From: Legionellaceae bacterium
Lineage (GTDB): Bacteria > Pseudomonadota > Gammaproteobacteria > Legionellales > Legionellaceae
Length of the DNA stretch: 64,000 nucleotides
Assembly: GCA_018061965.1 (NCBI GenBank)
Contig: JAGOTG010000001.1
Coordinates: forward strand, 142,155-206,154
Direction: 5' to 3'
The translations under genes were made by a program, and so were the position numbers. Below, in pieces: positions 1 through 9,199 of this stretch (the stretch's first letter is position 1; the number at the start of each line of letters is the position of its first letter). The notes under the pieces were generated by a model. That model saw only the letters and a list, made by a program, of their open reading frames with translations, was not told the DNA's origin and searched no databases.

Positions 1-530
1 TTATTTCTTATTTATCGGGCATGGCTATTTTCCGTGAATTTGGCCCGTTGATTACGGCTATTATTGTTGCGGGACGCTCTGGTTCGGCATTTACTGCTCA
101 GATTGGCAGTATGAAAATTAATGAGGAATTGGATGCGTTGAATACGATGGGATTATCGCCTACAGAATTATTGGTGGTTCCGAAAGTGATTGGTCTATCG
201 ATCATGTTTCCTTTATTAATTTTTTGGTCTGATTTGTTTGCAATATTTGGAGCGATGGTGATGTCCAAATATCAACTGAGCGTGGGGTATCAAGATTTTT
301 TAAGTCACTTACAAGATTCTGTCGGTTTTAAACAAATGATGCTAGGCTTATATAAGGCACCGGCTTTTTCAGTGTTAATTGCGTTGGTGGGATGCTTTCA
401 AGGATTTCAAGTTGGACATAGCGCAGACAGTGTGGGTGCCCAGACTACGCGATCAGTGGTTCAAGCTTTGTCATTGATTATTGTTGCCGATGCGGTTTAT
501 TCGATAATTTATAGTTGGCAAGGACTATAA
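1..530 (+). CDS. mlaE: MlaE-type ABC lipid transporter permease (5' truncated by window edge)
   Basis: Inner-membrane permease of an MCE-type ABC system that moves phospholipids between the two membranes. The reading frame is open to the left edge, so the first ATG at 21 is internal and the N-terminus lies outside the window. The visible part starts in the conserved core with REFGPLITA and AGRSGSAFTAQIG, where MlaE proteins carry the RELGP and AGR-GSA signatures. It continues through MKINEELDALNTMG and several hydrophobic segments to the C-terminus. The ATPase gene begins on the base after the stop codon, so the two are translated from one message. Family assignment is secure; whether it is the true Mla permease or a paralogue cannot be told from this fragment. 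Confidence 0.88.
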   Translation, partial: ISYLSGMAIFREFGPLITAIIVAGRSGSAFTAQIGSMKINEELDALNTMGLSPTELLVVPKVIGLSIMFPLLIFWSDLFAIFGAMVMSKYQLSVGYQDFLSHLQDSVGFKQMMLGLYKAPAFSVLIALVGCFQGFQVGHSADSVGAQTTRSVVQALSLIIVADAVYSIIYSWQGL

Positions 531-1271
531 ATGGCTGATCCAATTGTTGAGGTGACTGGGCTAAAAAATAATTTGGGTGGCAAATGGATTCATTCAGATG
601 TGAGTTTTACTATCAATCAAGGCGAAATTTTTGCCATCATTGGTGGGAGTGGCAGTGGGAAAACGACTATCCTGCGCAGCTTGTTGATGCTCCTTAAGCC
701 CAGTGCGGGAGACATTCGTATTTTTGGTAAAAATATTTTAAGTTTAAATAGTGAAACTGAGGCGAACAAAATTAGACATCGCTGGGGGGTATTGTTTCAG
801 CAAAGTGCGCTTTTTTCGGCTATGACCGTCTTGGAAAATGTGATGTATCCCATCCAAGAGTTAAGTTATTTAAGTCAGAAAATGATTCAAGAATTGGCTT
901 TATTAAAAATAGCCTTGGTTGGATTGCCGGAGGATGCGGCTGGCAAATATCCTTCGGAGTTAAGCGGAGGGATGCAACGGCGCGCCGCTGCTGCACGCGC
1001 CATTGCACTGGATCCGGAGTTATTGTTTTTGGACGAGCCGACTTCAGGCTTAGATCCTTTGAGTGCGAAACAGTTTGATCATTTGTTATTATTCTTACGC
1101 GACGTACTCAATTTAACCGTAGTCATTGTGAGTCATGATCTGGAATCTCTGAAACGGATAACGGATCGAGTGGCTTTTATAGGAGAGGGAAAAGTGTTGG
1201 CTGTTGCACCCATACAAGAATTAATGCAGCATCAACATCCCTTAATAGTGGATTATTTTAGTAACCAATAG
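531..1271 (+). CDS. mlaF: MlaF-type ABC transporter ATP-binding protein
   Basis: Cytoplasmic ATPase that drives the MlaE/MlaD lipid transporter. All ABC motifs are intact: Walker A GGSGSGKT at residues 38-45, Q-loop LFQQ near 88-91, signature LSGGM near 144-148, Walker B LLFLDE near 164-169 and the H-loop SHD near 200. Length (246 aa) is normal for MlaF. It starts directly after the permease stop and is followed, 11 bases on, by the MCE protein, an order (permease, ATPase, MCE protein, lipoprotein) usual for this family. Confident on family; the lipid transported is inferred from the family. Confidence 0.92.
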   Translation: MADPIVEVTGLKNNLGGKWIHSDVSFTINQGEIFAIIGGSGSGKTTILRSLLMLLKPSAGDIRIFGKNILSLNSETEANKIRHRWGVLFQQSALFSAMTVLENVMYPIQELSYLSQKMIQELALLKIALVGLPEDAAGKYPSELSGGMQRRAAAARAIALDPELLFLDEPTSGLDPLSAKQFDHLLLFLRDVLNLTVVIVSHDLESLKRITDRVAFIGEGKVLAVAPIQELMQHQHPLIVDYFSNQ

Positions 1272-1282
1272 GGAGTTTTGGA

Positions 1283-2140
1283 TTGGAATCTAAAACCAAT
1301 TATACCGCAGTAGGCATCGCCGTAGTGATGTTGTTATTTGGTCTCATTTCGGTTGCCTTATGGTTATCAGAAGGGTTCAATCGTAAAACCTATCATAATT
1401 ATTTGGTTTTTATGCAAGAAGCGGTTTCAGGCTTAAGCGAAGGCTCCTTGGTAAAATATAACGGGGTTAAAGTGGGTCTGGTAAAAAGTATTATTTTAGA
1501 CAAAAATCCGCGTTTGGTGGAATTGATTTTAGAGATTGAAGAAGGAACGCCCATTACAGTTGATACGGTGGCAAATTTGATCGCACAAGGTATTACCGGT
1601 ACGACCTATCTGGGGTTATCCGTGACTTCTGCCAATCCAACCCTTTTAAAAGCTGAGCCCGGCTGTTTATATCCCGTGATACCTTATAGACCGTCTCTCT
1701 TATTTCAGGTGGAAACTGTCATTGCTGATTTTGGCAAATCGATGAAATCCTTTATGTCCAAAGAAAATGCTGAAAACTTCAAACATACTTTAGATAATTT
1801 GCAACGCGTTTCAAAAATATTGGCTGTTAATGATAACGCGTTGCAAGAGACGTTGGTGCAAATGCCAAAATTGACAGCTGAAATGCGCGCGAGTATTGCG
1901 CGCTTTGGCGACATGTCGCAGGATATGTCGGTAGCGGGTAAACAATTGAATTCGGCGATGATAACAGGTAAAGACACCCTGGATCTGATATCGCAACAAG
2001 CGGTTCCACCCACGGTTTCCTTGTTGCATCGATTAGATGTGATTGCTGGAAATATTGAGCAATTGAGCGCTGAACTACGCCGCAATCCGGCTATGTTGAT
2101 TCGGGGAGCTGCCCCCCATAAAAAAGGTCCTGGAGAATGA
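1283..2140 (+). CDS. mlaD: MCE/MlaD-family protein, lipid-binding subunit
   Basis: Periplasmic lipid-binding subunit anchored to the inner membrane. Residues about 8-30 form one membrane helix. Residues about 38-118 hold the MCE domain, with the typical stretch GLSEGSLVKYNGVKVG, and the C-terminal half is helical and repetitive, as in long MlaD relatives. The start is TTG at 1283, preceded by GGGAG at 1271-1275; no ATG lies at the conserved N-terminus. At 285 aa it is longer than E. coli MlaD (183 aa), resembling the MCE proteins that pair with a PqiC-like lipoprotein, which is the next gene here (ATGA overlap). Confidence 0.88.
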   Translation: MESKTNYTAVGIAVVMLLFGLISVALWLSEGFNRKTYHNYLVFMQEAVSGLSEGSLVKYNGVKVGLVKSIILDKNPRLVELILEIEEGTPITVDTVANLIAQGITGTTYLGLSVTSANPTLLKAEPGCLYPVIPYRPSLLFQVETVIADFGKSMKSFMSKENAENFKHTLDNLQRVSKILAVNDNALQETLVQMPKLTAEMRASIARFGDMSQDMSVAGKQLNSAMITGKDTLDLISQQAVPPTVSLLHRLDVIAGNIEQLSAELRRNPAMLIRGAAPHKKGPGE

Positions 2141-2772
2141 CTAAATTGTCGATTGGGAAGAAAGTAGGAATCTTAGGGCTAGCCATGCTGTTAGTGGCCT
2201 GCGCACCGGTTACCTCAGAGAATAATAATCGGTACCAACTGACTGAATCAGGTAAGATGGTACCTAAAAACACAGGTCCTAAGCACCTATCTCTTTTGGT
2301 CATGCAGCCTGTGGCGCTAGATGGATACGATACGGAACAGATGTTATATGTAAACAAGCCCTTTCAAGTCAATGCATTTGCAAATAATTCCTGGATGAGC
2401 CCCCCTGCAACGATGTTGTTACCTTTGTTGATTCGTAGTATTGAGTCGACCCATTATTTTTTGGCAGTGGCTTCGGATCTGAATACCAGCAAAACTGAGT
2501 ATCGCGTAGAATCGGCGTTGATTCGGTTGCAGCAAAATTTCTTGGTGAAACCCAGTCAACTCCAATTGGTTATGCAGGTGATGCTGATCCATAGTATTGA
2601 CAGTCGTGTAGTGGCAGCCGATACCATTTATGAAAGTATCCCCTGTCCTAAAGACACCCCATTAGGGGGGGTGCTCGCGGCCAATGTAGCAACTCGCCAA
2701 TTAACCTCCCGAGTCGCGCATTTTGTGGTCGAACATGTCAAGCGGGATCAGGCGTCAATGCGGTCTGCTTAG
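2137..2772 (+). CDS. ABC-type transport auxiliary lipoprotein (PqiC/YmbA-like)
   Basis: Predicted outer-membrane lipoprotein partner of the MCE transporter. The N-terminus has a short basic region, a hydrophobic stretch and the lipobox LVAC with the acylated cysteine at residue 22. The remainder, including KPFQVNAFANNSW and the later segment on pairing with VAADTIYES, fits the auxiliary-component family associated with MCE systems. It overlaps the MCE gene by ATGA, so translation is probably coupled. It would serve as the outer-membrane docking point for lipid transfer; this is a family-level inference. It is the last gene of the operon, and the next gene lies on the other strand. Confidence 0.75.
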   Translation: MTKLSIGKKVGILGLAMLLVACAPVTSENNNRYQLTESGKMVPKNTGPKHLSLLVMQPVALDGYDTEQMLYVNKPFQVNAFANNSWMSPPATMLLPLLIRSIESTHYFLAVASDLNTSKTEYRVESALIRLQQNFLVKPSQLQLVMQVMLIHSIDSRVVAADTIYESIPCPKDTPLGGVLAANVATRQLTSRVAHFVVEHVKRDQASMRSA

Positions 2773-2785
2773 CGACAAGTATCCT

Positions 2786-3262
2786 TCATCGCTTGGGGGA
2801 TTGGTCGTGTTTGTTGGAATTGTCTGAATGAGCGGTTTTATTAGATAAAATAGATTTGAATAAATAATACAAATTGTCTAGCTTAAGTTGTGGCCAGCGT
2901 GGTTGATCAATAACGGGATTTGTAAGCAAGTTCTCAATTTTGTTTGATAAGGCTTGAATAAATCCCAAACCTTGGCATGACTCCAGCTCTTGTCTAACTT
3001 TCACGAATAGCTCTTTTTTAACTTCAGCTCCCCATAGTGGTTGACGGCCATAGGGGTCTTTTTCTTCGAGATAATGAATGTGATCATTGATCATGCTTCT
3101 GAGCGTTTTTTCAAACTTTTGATCAAATGCGTCAATTTGATGGCGATAGAATTTTTCTAAATTAGGATTCTCACAATATTTTTTTATAAGAGCACTCTTC
3201 TCCATATTGTGGACAGTGATCAATCCATTCATCGTATTTAAAAAATTTCTTGTTTGGCCCAT
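2786..3262 (-). CDS. hypothetical protein
   Basis: Not recognised. It is a soluble, probably helical protein of about 158 aa, with no signal peptide or membrane segment and a hydrophilic tail rich in Ser, Asn, His and Lys. Charged heptad-like stretches around residues 20-60 and 85-125 suggest helical bundles. I chose the ATG at 3262; a TTG four codons upstream (3274) is possible, and neither has a clear ribosome binding site. It lies 28-40 bases downstream of hemW on the same strand and may be read from the same message. Its tail-to-tail position against the lipoprotein gene leaves only 13 bases between them. Probably a lineage-specific gene. Confidence 0.55.
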   Translation of the reverse strand: MGQTRNFLNTMNGLITVHNMEKSALIKKYCENPNLEKFYRHQIDAFDQKFEKTLRSMINDHIHYLEEKDPYGRQPLWGAEVKKELFVKVRQELESCQGLGFIQALSNKIENLLTNPVIDQPRWPQLKLDNLYYLFKSILSNKTAHSDNSNKHDQSPKR

Positions 3263-3302
3263 GATAGATATCAATGTGAGTCATTAATATTTAAAGTATA
3301 GA

Positions 3303-4439
3303 CTATTCTAAAAACAGTGCCTGCAGATCATTGGTGAATTGACGCCCTAGCTGCGTAATTTTCCAAGCTGTGGGACTAAGTGTAATGAATCCCCTCTCTT
3401 GGGCTTGTTGGAGTTTGGGTTGCAAATACTCAATCGGAAGTCCTGTTCTTTGCGGGAATAGCGCGAAAGGTATCGCCGCTTCCAACCGAGTGGTATTCAG
3501 CATAAATTCAAATAACAATGCGGCCTGACTGATAGGGTTACTTTGCGTCAAGAATTTTTTTTGGGGGTCTAAATACTCTTTAGGCTGGCGATATTTTTGC
3601 GTGCGGTAGATTTGTTCTGGAGCAGTCATGGTTAATTTGCCGTGTGCACCGGCGCCAATGCCATAATAATCGCCAAATAACCAATAATTGAGGTTATGGC
3701 GCGCCATTTGACCTTCCTGACAGAAAGCAGAAATTTCATACCGATTCAACCGGTGTTCTGCTAACAAAGCCAAACCCGATTCTTCAATGTTTGCAATGAC
3801 ATCTTCGTGTGGGAGGGTTGGCTGAGTTTTGTGAAATACGGTATTGGGTTCGATGGTCAATTGATACCAAGATATATGGCTGGGTTGATAGGTTAAAGCT
3901 AATTGTAAATCCTCTATAGCTTGCTGAGGTGTTTGTTCTGGTAGCCCATACATGAGATCGAGATTAAAACGGGTAAATCCTGCGTGCAAGACTTGTTCAA
4001 TGGCTTGTTGGGCTTGTTTTGCATCGTGAACACGTCCTAACCGCTTTAAATGCTCGGGATGAAAGCTTTGAATGCCTAGCGATAGGCGATTGATGCCAAC
4101 AGCACGATATTCTGTAAATTTGTCATGTTCAATTGCGCCAGGATTGGCTTCCAATGTGATCTCAATATCGTCAGCAAAAGGGATCTGGGCTCGGATGTGC
4201 TGGAATAAGCGTGAATAAGTTTGCGCGGATAACAAACTGGGTGTGCCACCCCCGATAAAAATACTATGCAATGCTTGTTGCTTAGGGAAATGAGCTAAAT
4301 CCTGGTCGAAATCAGCCAGGAGGGCATCACCATACGATTGTTCGGGTAACTGTTCCGGACTTTTATGGGAATTAAAATCGCAATAAGGGCATTTACGAAT
4401 GCACCAGGGAACATGAATGTATAAAGACAGCGGTATCAT
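3303..4439 (-). CDS. hemW: HemW, radical SAM heme chaperone-like protein
   Basis: Radical SAM protein of the HemW family, once annotated as oxygen-independent coproporphyrinogen oxidase and now thought to deliver heme to respiratory enzymes. The N-terminus reads MIPLSLYIHVPWC and then the cluster motif C-x3-C-x2-C in CIRKCPYC, binding a [4Fe-4S] cluster and SAM. GGGTPSLL and the EANPG segment follow in the right order, and the C-terminal HemW domain runs from about residue 290. Length (378 aa) is normal. True coproporphyrinogen dehydrogenase HemN is longer and has an extra cysteine (C-x3-C-x2-C-x-C), missing here (CDFNS). It is divergent from mdh with about 74 bases between. Confidence 0.93.
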   Translation of the reverse strand: MIPLSLYIHVPWCIRKCPYCDFNSHKSPEQLPEQSYGDALLADFDQDLAHFPKQQALHSIFIGGGTPSLLSAQTYSRLFQHIRAQIPFADDIEITLEANPGAIEHDKFTEYRAVGINRLSLGIQSFHPEHLKRLGRVHDAKQAQQAIEQVLHAGFTRFNLDLMYGLPEQTPQQAIEDLQLALTYQPSHISWYQLTIEPNTVFHKTQPTLPHEDVIANIEESGLALLAEHRLNRYEISAFCQEGQMARHNLNYWLFGDYYGIGAGAHGKLTMTAPEQIYRTQKYRQPKEYLDPQKKFLTQSNPISQAALLFEFMLNTTRLEAAIPFALFPQRTGLPIEYLQPKLQQAQERGFITLSPTAWKITQLGRQFTNDLQALFLE

Positions 4440-4471
4440 GGTAGCGAATGATACGGATTTTTTATGACTTA

Positions 4472-4480
4472 TGCTATAGT
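4472..4480 (+). promoter_or_regulatory. extended -10 promoter for mdh
   Basis: TGCTATAGT matches the extended -10 pattern TG-n-TATAAT with one mismatch, in the 74-base gap between hemW and mdh. No convincing -35 lies 16-18 bases upstream, as is allowed for extended -10 promoters. GAGTGAGG just before the mdh ATG would be the ribosome binding site. Read by eye only. Confidence 0.4.
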
Positions 4481-4513
4481 AAAAGATTGTGATTTGAGTG
4501 AGGTTTTATAACA

Positions 4514-5500
4514 ATGAGTGAAAAAATACGGGTTGTTGTTTCAGGTGCTGCTGGACAAATTGGTTATGCTTTGTTATTTCGAATTGCGTCTGGTCAAATG
4601 TTTGGAAATGCGGATGTAGAATTGCAGTTATTGGAACTGGAGCAAGCGTTACCGTCCCTCAATGGGGTGGCGATGGAGCTGGATGATTGCGCCTTCCCGC
4701 GTTTAAAGAAAATTGTGTGCACTTCTGATTTGAATCAAGCAATGGATGGTGTCAATTGGGCGCTGTTGGTGGGGTCTGTTCCGCGTAAACAAGGGATGGA
4801 GCGCTCAGATTTGTTGAATATTAATGGCAGTAGTTTCATCAAACTAGGAAAAGCCATCAATGACAATGCAGCAGATGATGTGCGAATATTTGTGGTTGGG
4901 AATCCATGTAATACCAATTGCTTGATTGCAAAACATCACGCAAAAGATATTCCAGACGAGCGTTTTTATTCTATGACTTTGTTAGATGAATTACGTGCTC
5001 GAACACAATTAGCAAAAAAAGCCAATGTTGATGTGACAGCAGTGTCTGAGATGACCGTTTGGGGCAATCATTCTTCTACCCAATTTCCTGATTTTTATCA
5101 TGCTAAAATTAATGGAAAATTAGTGCCTGAAGTAATCCAAGATGAATCTTGGTTAAAAGATACCTTTATACCAACTGTGCAGCAACGTGGTGCCGCGGTG
5201 ATTAAAGCTCGAGGTGCTTCCTCTGCTGGGTCTGCTGCGAATGCGATAGTGGGGTCGGTGCAACAGCTTTTGGTGGATACTCCGAAGGGGGAATCATTTT
5301 CTATTGGCCATTCATCTACTGGGCAATATGGTGTGGATGCGGGGTTAATGTTTTCGTTTCCAACGCGTATTGAGCAGGGCAAAGTACACATTGTAGAAGG
5401 ATTGCAATTTAATCCCTATAGCCAAGGAAAGTTTGATGAAACGCTTGCTGAATTGCGCTCAGAACGAGACGCGGTGAAGGAATTAGGCCTGTTAGATTAA
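4514..5500 (+). CDS. mdh: malate dehydrogenase (NAD-dependent)
   Basis: Oxidises malate to oxaloacetate with NAD in the citric acid cycle. The N-terminal dinucleotide motif is [17 protein letters not shown]. The Asp-Arg-x-x-Arg region appears as [10 protein letters not shown], and the active-site His is in [11 protein letters not shown]. This arrangement and the 328 aa length match the cytosolic-type (MDH type 2) malate dehydrogenase found in many gammaproteobacteria, not the E. coli type. Single gene with its own promoter and an inverted-repeat terminator region behind it. High confidence. Confidence 0.95.
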   Translation: MSEKIRVVVSGAAGQIGYALLFRIASGQMFGNADVELQLLELEQALPSLNGVAMELDDCAFPRLKKIVCTSDLNQAMDGVNWALLVGSVPRKQGMERSDLLNINGSSFIKLGKAINDNAADDVRIFVVGNPCNTNCLIAKHHAKDIPDERFYSMTLLDELRARTQLAKKANVDVTAVSEMTVWGNHSSTQFPDFYHAKINGKLVPEVIQDESWLKDTFIPTVQQRGAAVIKARGASSAGSAANAIVGSVQQLLVDTPKGESFSIGHSSTGQYGVDAGLMFSFPTRIEQGKVHIVEGLQFNPYSQGKFDETLAELRSERDAVKELGLLD

Positions 5501-5513
5501 GCGTGAAATGCTG

Positions 5514-5576
5514 GTTGGGTGTGGGTTGAGCCTTTGCCCAACGTTTTCTAGGGTGGGCAAAGAGCGGCATGCCCAC
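5514..5576. terminator. overlapping inverted repeats between mdh and the convergent gene
   Basis: Three inverted repeats share arms in this 86-base convergent gap: GTTGGG (5514-5519) with CCCAAC (5537-5542), CTTTGCCCA (5532-5540) with TGGGCAAAG (5554-5562), a perfect 9-bp arm, and GTGGGC (5553-5558) with GCCCAC (5571-5576). They cannot all form together. A bidirectional terminator for mdh and the opposite gene is the simplest reading, although no clean U-tract follows. Confidence 0.45.
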
Positions 5577-5587
5577 CATTAAAATCC

Positions 5588-6778
5588 CTAGCTTAGATCT
5601 TTGAAAGGTCGTTGCCCGGGTTCATCCTGCAGATTTTGCCGCATTTCATTGGCCAGTCTCAATAAACTGAAGTTTAATTTACTGAAAGCTGGGTCGGCCG
5701 ACGTAGTGCTGGGTTTGGATACAGGTTTCTCATTCCATTGTGACCAATTGTTAATAACCGACTTGGATAATTGGTCAAATGCACTCAAGCTCTCTTCTGT
5801 TATGCCCTGTTTGAAGCATCGCTGATAGGCATCAATAAGAAAGCAAGCCACGCGGTCTATGGTTTTTTCTAAGATGATTCTATCTGGCTGTTCTATTTTT
5901 GGGTCAATGTTTTGCCCATGAAACTGGGCGATTAGCTTGTGAAATTTGTCAGTGAATAACACTAGGTCATTTGGTTCACTGTCACCGGGTGGTCGCTCTG
6001 AAGAATTAGATGAGTGCTCAGACAGACTTAGTTCATCTTCGCTAAGATCACCTGCTTTGGTTGTGTACGAGGCTGTGTCGGAGTCGAAATTAGTACGTAA
6101 AAAAGGTGATCGATCTCCATCGGATTGGGCAGAACTCAGTTCCTCTTCTTGAGTGCCTAAGGAGTCTAGGTCTGTGTCGAGATCAGATTGATTCGTCCGA
6201 GGTATTTCTGCATGCATATCCTCGAAACTTAGATTCAGAATTTTTTCCATTTCTTGGCTTAATTGATCATCATCATCATCATTGATTAGGTTATCTTCTC
6301 TTAGGATGCTTAATTTTTGTTGTTCTAGCAGTAGGAGATCATCAAGCTCTTTCATACTGTGTTCTACAAACTCCTCTAAAGACTCGGAGGATGCTACGTT
6401 CGGTTCTAAGTCTAGTTCTTTAGTTTGTAATAATGCATCAATGCAGGATTGCATAGACCAATGTTGCAGATAAGCTGCGTCCCTTTTGATGTTAGTTAAC
6501 AATGTTTCAATATACTCAGCCAGTTTTCTCGATTGGTCGGATTCTTGTTCGGGAGAGTCGAGCATATCATCATAGATAATGAAAATGACGCTAATTATCT
6601 CTTGAATCGCGCTCTGCTTGTCAGCATCTATTCGCGAAATATGGCTTCTCAATAATGCTCCGAATGCACGCACATATTGCTGATAGCCAGTACCCTCCGT
6701 GAGCCCTTCGCGTACAGCGAGATTTGCATAGGTGCATATATCGCGTATTTGAGTTGAAATATCGTTTTTCTCTTCCAT
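5588..6778 (-). CDS. hypothetical acidic protein, possible secreted effector
   Basis: Not recognised. At 396 aa it has no signal peptide or membrane helix. It shows three parts: a helical N-terminal region (about 1-130), a very acidic Ser/Asp/Glu-rich, probably disordered middle (about 130-270, including an Asp run near 165-170), and a helical C-terminal region (about 275-396) ending in a polar tail. The start ATG at 6778 lies behind a plausible promoter. The middle is low-complexity and unlike the compact enzymes on either side (mdh and prmA). In a Legionellales host such a protein would be a candidate type IV secretion substrate, but there is no direct evidence for that. Confidence 0.6.
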   Translation of the reverse strand: MEEKNDISTQIRDICTYANLAVREGLTEGTGYQQYVRAFGALLRSHISRIDADKQSAIQEIISVIFIIYDDMLDSPEQESDQSRKLAEYIETLLTNIKRDAAYLQHWSMQSCIDALLQTKELDLEPNVASSESLEEFVEHSMKELDDLLLLEQQKLSILREDNLINDDDDDQLSQEMEKILNLSFEDMHAEIPRTNQSDLDTDLDSLGTQEEELSSAQSDGDRSPFLRTNFDSDTASYTTKAGDLSEDELSLSEHSSNSSERPPGDSEPNDLVLFTDKFHKLIAQFHGQNIDPKIEQPDRIILEKTIDRVACFLIDAYQRCFKQGITEESLSAFDQLSKSVINNWSQWNEKPVSKPSTTSADPAFSKLNFSLLRLANEMRQNLQDEPGQRPFKDLS

Positions 6779-6811
6779 GATTTGAGTCGGAATGAATAGG
6801 TCTATACATTA

Positions 6812-6839
6812 GTTATAGCTGGTATTTCTCTTGAGTCAA
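6812..6839 (-). promoter_or_regulatory. sigma70-like promoter for the acidic hypothetical gene
   Basis: On the minus strand TTGACT (6834-6839) and TATAAC (6812-6817) are separated by 16 bases. Each hexamer differs from consensus at one position. The -35 overlaps the last codon of prmA, so the gene downstream has its own start point. Identified by eye. Confidence 0.45.
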
Positions 6840-7726
6840 TTGAGAAGGAGTTTGCCAGAGTCTATTTTTTCGAAGGCTAATAACGCCCAATCATGTTCGA
6901 TTTCCGCCGAGACTAAAGAAAAGTGGGGTTGGTAAACCTGTTCTAATTGAGGGATTTGATTTGCTAAGATTCCAGATAGGGTTAAAAGTCCATGAGGATT
7001 GAGCAAGTGATAAAAAGAGTGTTTGAGATCGAGGAGCGGGGTTAATAAAATATTGGCTATGATGATATCGACGGGTGTGCGCAATTCATTGGGATAGCCT
7101 ATGCTCAAACTTTCGCTAGAAACATGGTTGATAGCGGCATTGCTTGCGGTTGCAGTAAGCGCTTGTTCGTCGATGTCTACGGCATAAGCATGCCGTGCTC
7201 CCAGTTTTAAAGCCGCAATACTTAAAATACCAGATCCACATCCATAATCAATCAAGGTTTTGTTGGTCAGCTGGGCTTGTTCTAGCCAGGTTAAGCACAA
7301 AGCGGTGGTTGCGTGCGACCCTGTACCGAAAGCCAGTCCAGGATCGAGAATTAAATTGACTGCATCGGGGTGGGGAGGGGTATGCCAAGATGGACAGATC
7401 CATAAACGCGTGCCAAAACATTGAGGTTTGAACTCATCTAGACAAGTTCGTTCCCAATTTTGCTCGGCTACAATTTCTACTGAGCATTGCGCGTCCGGGT
7501 ATTGATTGGCAATGATGTTCATAATGGATGGAACGTCGATATCTGGAGGATACAGTGCCTGCATGACAACATGTGGCCACAATGGTACGGTGCCTAGTTC
7601 TGGTTCTAAAATAGGGTCATCAAATTGATCGGTCATAGTAACCGACAGGGCGCCACACAATTCCAATAAATCAGATAAACTTTCGATGTCTGTTTTTTGA
7701 CAATGTGTGATGACGAGTTGTTGCAT
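6836..7726 (-). CDS. prmA: ribosomal protein L11 methyltransferase PrmA
   Basis: SAM-dependent enzyme that methylates amino groups of ribosomal protein L11. SAM motif I is IDYGCGSGILSIAALKLGA followed by AYAVDIDEQAL, and the substrate-side motif NILLTPL matches PrmA proteins. GLAFGTGSHATT, the family-specific loop, is present. I chose the ATG at 7726, which gives 296 aa (E. coli PrmA has 293) and has GAGAG eight bases upstream; an ATG five codons earlier (7741) is in frame. It follows accC on the same strand with a gap of about 100 bases, as accBC-prmA do in many gammaproteobacteria. Confidence 0.93.
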   Translation of the reverse strand: MQQLVITHCQKTDIESLSDLLELCGALSVTMTDQFDDPILEPELGTVPLWPHVVMQALYPPDIDVPSIMNIIANQYPDAQCSVEIVAEQNWERTCLDEFKPQCFGTRLWICPSWHTPPHPDAVNLILDPGLAFGTGSHATTALCLTWLEQAQLTNKTLIDYGCGSGILSIAALKLGARHAYAVDIDEQALTATASNAAINHVSSESLSIGYPNELRTPVDIIIANILLTPLLDLKHSFYHLLNPHGLLTLSGILANQIPQLEQVYQPHFSLVSAEIEHDWALLAFEKIDSGKLLLN

Positions 7727-7842
7727 GGGGGTTACTCTCATAGTTGCGTAAAGTTGGGCTTAGCTATTCAATCCGCACTCAACTCTGACGTTTGTTTCAC
7801 CGAGCGTCAAGAATTGCAGTGAATAGATAGGCCCCACAGGTC

Positions 7843-9189
7843 TTAATCTTTGTTTTTCAATAAAGTCTCAAGATAATGAATATTGGTGCCCCCTTCAATG
7901 AAATCATGATTGTGCAAAATCTTCTGATGGAGCGGTATATTGGTTTTGATGCCATCAATGACAATTTCATCTAAAGCAGATCGCATCCGCGCAAAAGCTT
8001 GAGCACGATCTTCACCGTAAGCAATTAATTTTCCAATCATAGAATCATAATTAGGAGGTACCGTGTAGGAACTGTACAAATGTGAGTCGAATCGAATACC
8101 GGGTCCGCCTGGTTGATGGAGCATCTTTACTTTACCAGGGCAGGGCATAAAAGTTTGTGGATCTTCCGCATTGATACGGCATTCTAAAGCATGTCCTCGA
8201 AAACGAATATCACTTTGCTTGAGACTGAGTGGTAAATCACTGGCAATTTTGATTTGCTCTTTCACCAAATCCACCCCGGTGATCATTTCGGTTACAGGAT
8301 GTTCGACTTGGATGCGCGTATTCATTTCAATGAAATAAAAGCATCCATCCTGAAATAAAAATTCAAACGTTCCTGCACCACGATATTTGAGGTCGCAGCA
8401 TGCTTTGACCACAATGGAGCCCATTTTTTGCCGCATTTTATCGGTGATGCCCGGTGCGGGTGCTTCCTCAAGTACTTTTTGGTGGCGGCGTTGCATAGAG
8501 CAATCCCGTTCACCTAAATGAACTGCATGTCCTTTCCCATCCCCCAAGACTTGAAATTCAATGTGTCTGGGATTTTCTAAAAATTTTTCCATATACACTG
8601 TGCTATTTGAGAAGGCGGCCTTGGCTTCACTGCGTGTTAATGCAATCGCATTTAACAAATGCGCTTCACTATGTACGACACGCATACCACGACCACCGCC
8701 ACCGCCTGCAGCTTTGATGATGACGGGATAGCCAATTTTTTTTGCCATAGATAAATTAAGCAGATTGTCTTCTGTGAGCGGGCCATCCGAACCTGGAACA
8801 CAAGGAACCCCTGCTTTTTTCATGGCAGCAATGGCAGAAACTTTATCTCCCATTAAACGGATTGTATCACCACGTGGACCAATAAAACGGAACCCACTTT
8901 GTTCAACAATGTCTGCAAAGTCAGCATTTTCTGATAAAAAACCATAGCCAGGATGGATTGCTACTGCATCCGTGATTTCAGCTGCAGAAATAATCGCCGG
9001 AATATTGAGATAACTTTTTTGGGAAGGTGCTGGACCAATACAAACGGTTTCATCGGCTAAGCGCACATGTAATAAGTCTTTATCAACATCGGAATGAACA
9101 GCGACAGTTTGAATGCCTAGTTCTTTACAAGCACGCAAAATACGTAATGCGATTTCACCTCGATTAGCAATAACAATTTTAGAAAGCAT
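7843..9189 (-). CDS. accC: biotin carboxylase subunit of acetyl-CoA carboxylase
   Basis: Carboxylates biotin on AccB using ATP and bicarbonate, the first half-reaction of fatty acid synthesis. The N-terminus [22 protein letters not shown] is typical. The ATP-grasp glycine loop [13 protein letters not shown], the [15 protein letters not shown] segment and the active-site stretch [16 protein letters not shown] are all intact. Length 448 aa is standard. It sits 10 bases downstream of accB, forming the usual accBC operon. Confidence 0.97.
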   Translation of the reverse strand: MLSKIVIANRGEIALRILRACKELGIQTVAVHSDVDKDLLHVRLADETVCIGPAPSQKSYLNIPAIISAAEITDAVAIHPGYGFLSENADFADIVEQSGFRFIGPRGDTIRLMGDKVSAIAAMKKAGVPCVPGSDGPLTEDNLLNLSMAKKIGYPVIIKAAGGGGGRGMRVVHSEAHLLNAIALTRSEAKAAFSNSTVYMEKFLENPRHIEFQVLGDGKGHAVHLGERDCSMQRRHQKVLEEAPAPGITDKMRQKMGSIVVKACCDLKYRGAGTFEFLFQDGCFYFIEMNTRIQVEHPVTEMITGVDLVKEQIKIASDLPLSLKQSDIRFRGHALECRINAEDPQTFMPCPGKVKMLHQPGGPGIRFDSHLYSSYTVPPNYDSMIGKLIAYGEDRAQAFARMRSALDEIVIDGIKTNIPLHQKILHNHDFIEGGTNIHYLETLLKNKD

Positions 9190-9199
9190 TCAGATCCCC

